Assembly: GCA_013178295.1 (NCBI GenBank)
Contig: JABLWW010000002.1
Location: 327,788 to 391,787 of the forward strand
Direction: 5' to 3'
DNA length: 64,000 nucleotides
Source of the DNA: Anaerolineae bacterium
GTDB lineage: Bacteria; Chloroflexota; Anaerolineae; Anaerolineales; Anaerolineaceae
Shown here piece by piece: positions 62,481 to 64,000 of this stretch. The notes below the pieces were generated by a model, which was given only the letters and a program-made list of their open reading frames with translations, made no database searches and was not told where the DNA came from. The first letter of the stretch is position 1; each line of letters starts with the position of its first letter. The position numbers and the translations under genes are program-made.

Positions 62481-62922
62481 AGACCCAGTCGTCAATTGGA
62501 CGTTGCCAATTGACCAGTTCCTCTGGTTTGAACCAGATTGCGATCTCAGACAGGGCGGTTTCTGGCGAATCGGATGCATGTGTTAGATTGCGCCCGACTT
62601 CCAGAGCAAAATCATGACGTATGGAGCCAGGAGCAGCTTCTACCGGCCGGGTTGCGCCCATAGTCTGCCGCACAGCAGCGATAGCGTTTTCTCCCTCCCA
62701 AACCATTGCCATCACCGGCGCGGAGGTAATATATCGGATTAAGCCATCGTAAAAAGATTTACCTTTATGCACGGCATAGTGGACTTCTGCCAAATCTTTG
62801 GGGACAGATAGAAATTTAGCAGCTACTAGCTTCAGACCGCGTCGTTCCAGGCGGGCAATGATTTCTCCGATTAAGCCGCGTTGCACACCATCTGGTTTTA
62901 CCAGCACCAATGTTCTTTCCAT
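62467..62922 (-). CDS. ndk: Nucleoside diphosphate kinase
   Basis: Ndk moves the gamma-phosphate from ATP to other nucleoside diphosphates through a phospho-His. The 151-residue protein has [46 protein letters not shown] [16 protein letters not shown] and the MGATRP word; the active-site His lies in [18 protein letters not shown]. The second in-frame ATG (62922) is used since GGAGA lies just before it. It lies 24 bases after the TPR-protein gene on the minus strand. Confidence 0.95.
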   Translation of the reverse strand: MERTLVLVKPDGVQRGLIGEIIARLERRGLKLVAAKFLSVPKDLAEVHYAVHKGKSFYDGLIRYITSAPVMAMVWEGENAIAAVRQTMGATRPVEAAPGSIRHDFALEVGRNLTHASDSPETALSEIAIWFKPEELVNWQRPIDDWVFGKN

Positions 62923-62946
62923 GTATTTCTCCATGACAGTTGGAAT

Positions 62947-64000
62947 CTAACGAAATAGCTCTTCGGCCTTTGTGTAGGCATCCAGTGCTTCTTGAATATG
63001 ATTTGCTTTAAAATGGGCATCGCCATAGGTTTCCCAAAGATCAATATCCACAGGATGCCTATACAATGCCTCCTGAATATCTTTGATGACATCTTCTAGA
63101 AATTGACCTGTCTCAACTAACATACTGTAATGCTCCAATGCTGTTGGTAAATCATTTTGTTTCATTGAAGCACGAGCCTGCTCAAGAATATTTAGCAAAT
63201 CTGCCGTTATCTCCTCTAATTGGGGTTTTACGATAGAAGGCTCTTGTGTGCCTTGCGCCACTGCTTGTTCTTCTGTTGGTTGAGGGAAGGGAGATAAAGG
63301 AGAGGGTTCGGACTCAATGGGTACAGCAGATATGGTTTCTGGAGGGGAGATAAGCGCTTCTGTCACCGGGAGAGATGTGGGAGTTTCTAAATTTGTGATC
63401 TGAGACAGCAGTGTCTTATCCTCACGTGCTGTATCGGTTTCCTCGGGCTGTCGTAAGGTTTCTGTGTTTTGTACCCAGTCAGGGAGTTCTTTGTCAACTT
63501 CTATTTCCTTTTGCTCTTCGATGGTGCCTTCTCTAGAGAGCACTTCTTCCTCCGAGACTTCATTTTCCAGTTCCTGTAACCACTTTGGCATTTCTTCTTC
63601 CATCGCTTGAGATGTTTTTCCTACTTCTTCGCCTTTTTCGATGACATCTAGTTGTGTCATCCAGTCAGGTAGCTCTGTTTGAAGTGGTACTGGCATCTCC
63701 TGCAAGTCTGCCTCGGCTGGTTCTTCTATGGGTTGAGCAGCTTCCTCAGGTTGGAGCGCAGCTAGCCAATCGGGCGTTTCGCCTGTCTCGGCGGGTTCTG
63801 AGGCGGGCAGGGCGGGTTCTTCTGTCTGAAGGGAAGCCAGCCAATCGGGCGTTTCGCCTGTCTCGGCGGGTTCGGCGGCGGGCAGAGCGGGTTCTTCTGT
63901 CTGAAGGGAAGCCAGCCAATCGGGTGTCTCGCCCGTCTCGGCGGGTTCTGAGGCGGGCAGGGCGGGTTCTTCTGTCTGAAGGGAAGCCAGCCATTCGGGC
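62947..64000 (-). CDS. PDWL-repeat and TPR protein (partial, runs off window)
   Basis: About 350 codons are visible; the N-terminus lies beyond base 64000. Residues visible from the window end carry three and a third near-identical 25-residue units starting PDWLASL, rich in Glu, Pro and Thr. More diverged units follow: PDWLAAL, PDWMTQL, PKWLQEL and PDWVQNT. A Pro/Glu/Ser-rich linker leads to a C-terminal TPR-like helical domain (LEQARASMKQNDLPTALEHY, then WETYGDAHFKANHIQEALDA). No membrane segment. Such PDWL-TPR proteins recur in Anaerolineae by my memory; role unknown, likely a scaffold. Confidence 0.8.
   Translation of the reverse strand, partial: PEWLASLQTEEPALPASEPAETGETPDWLASLQTEEPALPAAEPAETGETPDWLASLQTEEPALPASEPAETGETPDWLAALQPEEAAQPIEEPAEADLQEMPVPLQTELPDWMTQLDVIEKGEEVGKTSQAMEEEMPKWLQELENEVSEEEVLSREGTIEEQKEIEVDKELPDWVQNTETLRQPEETDTAREDKTLLSQITNLETPTSLPVTEALISPPETISAVPIESEPSPLSPFPQPTEEQAVAQGTQEPSIVKPQLEEITADLLNILEQARASMKQNDLPTALEHYSMLVETGQFLEDVIKDIQEALYRHPVDIDLWETYGDAHFKANHIQEALDAYTKAEELFR
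63751..64000. repeat. 75-bp tandem repeat inside the TPR-protein gene
   Basis: Units begin at 63826, 63901 and 63976 (CTGAAGGGAAGCCAG), spaced exactly 75 bases; a diverged one starts near 63751. The unit keeps the reading frame (25 codons) and differs at few bases, so the array is young. It continues past the window edge. Confidence 0.9.

Noticed and set aside
63751..64000. CRISPR array
   Set aside because: The repeats are 75 bases, in frame with a protein and have no unique spacers.

Overview
The window looks like chromosomal DNA of an anaerobic bacterium of the phylum Chloroflexota, most likely class Anaerolineae. This is an inference from gene content: very GAF-rich signalling proteins, a DUF4388/small-GTPase/V4R-like signalling operon, an ABC exporter operon with a NEW3-domain surface protein, a TPR protein with repeated PDWL motifs, a DUF3048 lipoprotein, a ferredoxin-linked aldehyde oxidoreductase, and roughly half G+C. 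There is no rRNA, CRISPR array, prophage or intact insertion sequence.

Layout. 1-7.5 kb: the end of one ArsA-like ATPase and a complete second one, a split XdhC pair, moaA, degV, endonuclease V, a ferredoxin, a DUF1330 protein and a membrane-anchored Ser/Thr kinase. 7.5-22.1 kb: one tightly packed leftward run of ten genes behind a consensus-like promoter (22140-22168). It holds a DUF4388 protein, small GTPase, alpha/beta hydrolase, V4R-like protein, hexapeptide-repeat protein, receiver plus degenerate GGDEF, a 2295-residue kinase with about ten GAF domains, a receiver, a second hydrolase that has lost its nucleophile, and a membrane protein. 22.3-27.3 kb: a rightward operon of methyltransferase, GH3-family enzyme and 7TM-GAF-HD-GYP protein. 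27.6-28.2 kb: two converging tRNA-Arg genes with a decayed HTH gene between them. 28.2-44.8 kb: a lipase-like hydrolase, ABC exporter with NEW3 protein, ECF sigma factor, glutaredoxin, a GT-C-like membrane protein, two DUF4870 proteins, an acetate kinase overlapping a catalytically stripped acetate-kinase paralogue, fmt, a ketopantoate-reductase-like gene, mutS and an MFS carrier.

44.9-57.4 kb: a leftward catabolic cluster of an Lrp/AsnC regulator, putrescine-type carbamoyltransferase, agmatine deiminase, CoA-acylating aldehyde dehydrogenase, two class III aminotransferases, two SSS symporters and a tungsten/molybdenum aldehyde:ferredoxin oxidoreductase. Together these enzymes could take agmatine through putrescine and 4-aminobutyrate to succinate or succinyl-CoA, yielding carbamoyl phosphate and reduced ferredoxin. 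57.4-64 kb: a 600-base gap with inverted repeats, a large membrane protein, an MBL-fold hydrolase, a DUF3048 lipoprotein, a small membrane protein, ndk, and the end of a repeat-rich TPR protein that runs off the window.

A recurring theme is pairing of an apparently competent protein with a paralogue lacking key catalytic residues: the acetate kinases, the two alpha/beta hydrolases, possibly the ArsA ATPases (the first is seen only at its C-terminus), and a degenerate GGDEF domain near an intact HD-GYP protein. Functions are read from motifs recognised by eye; no database search was possible.
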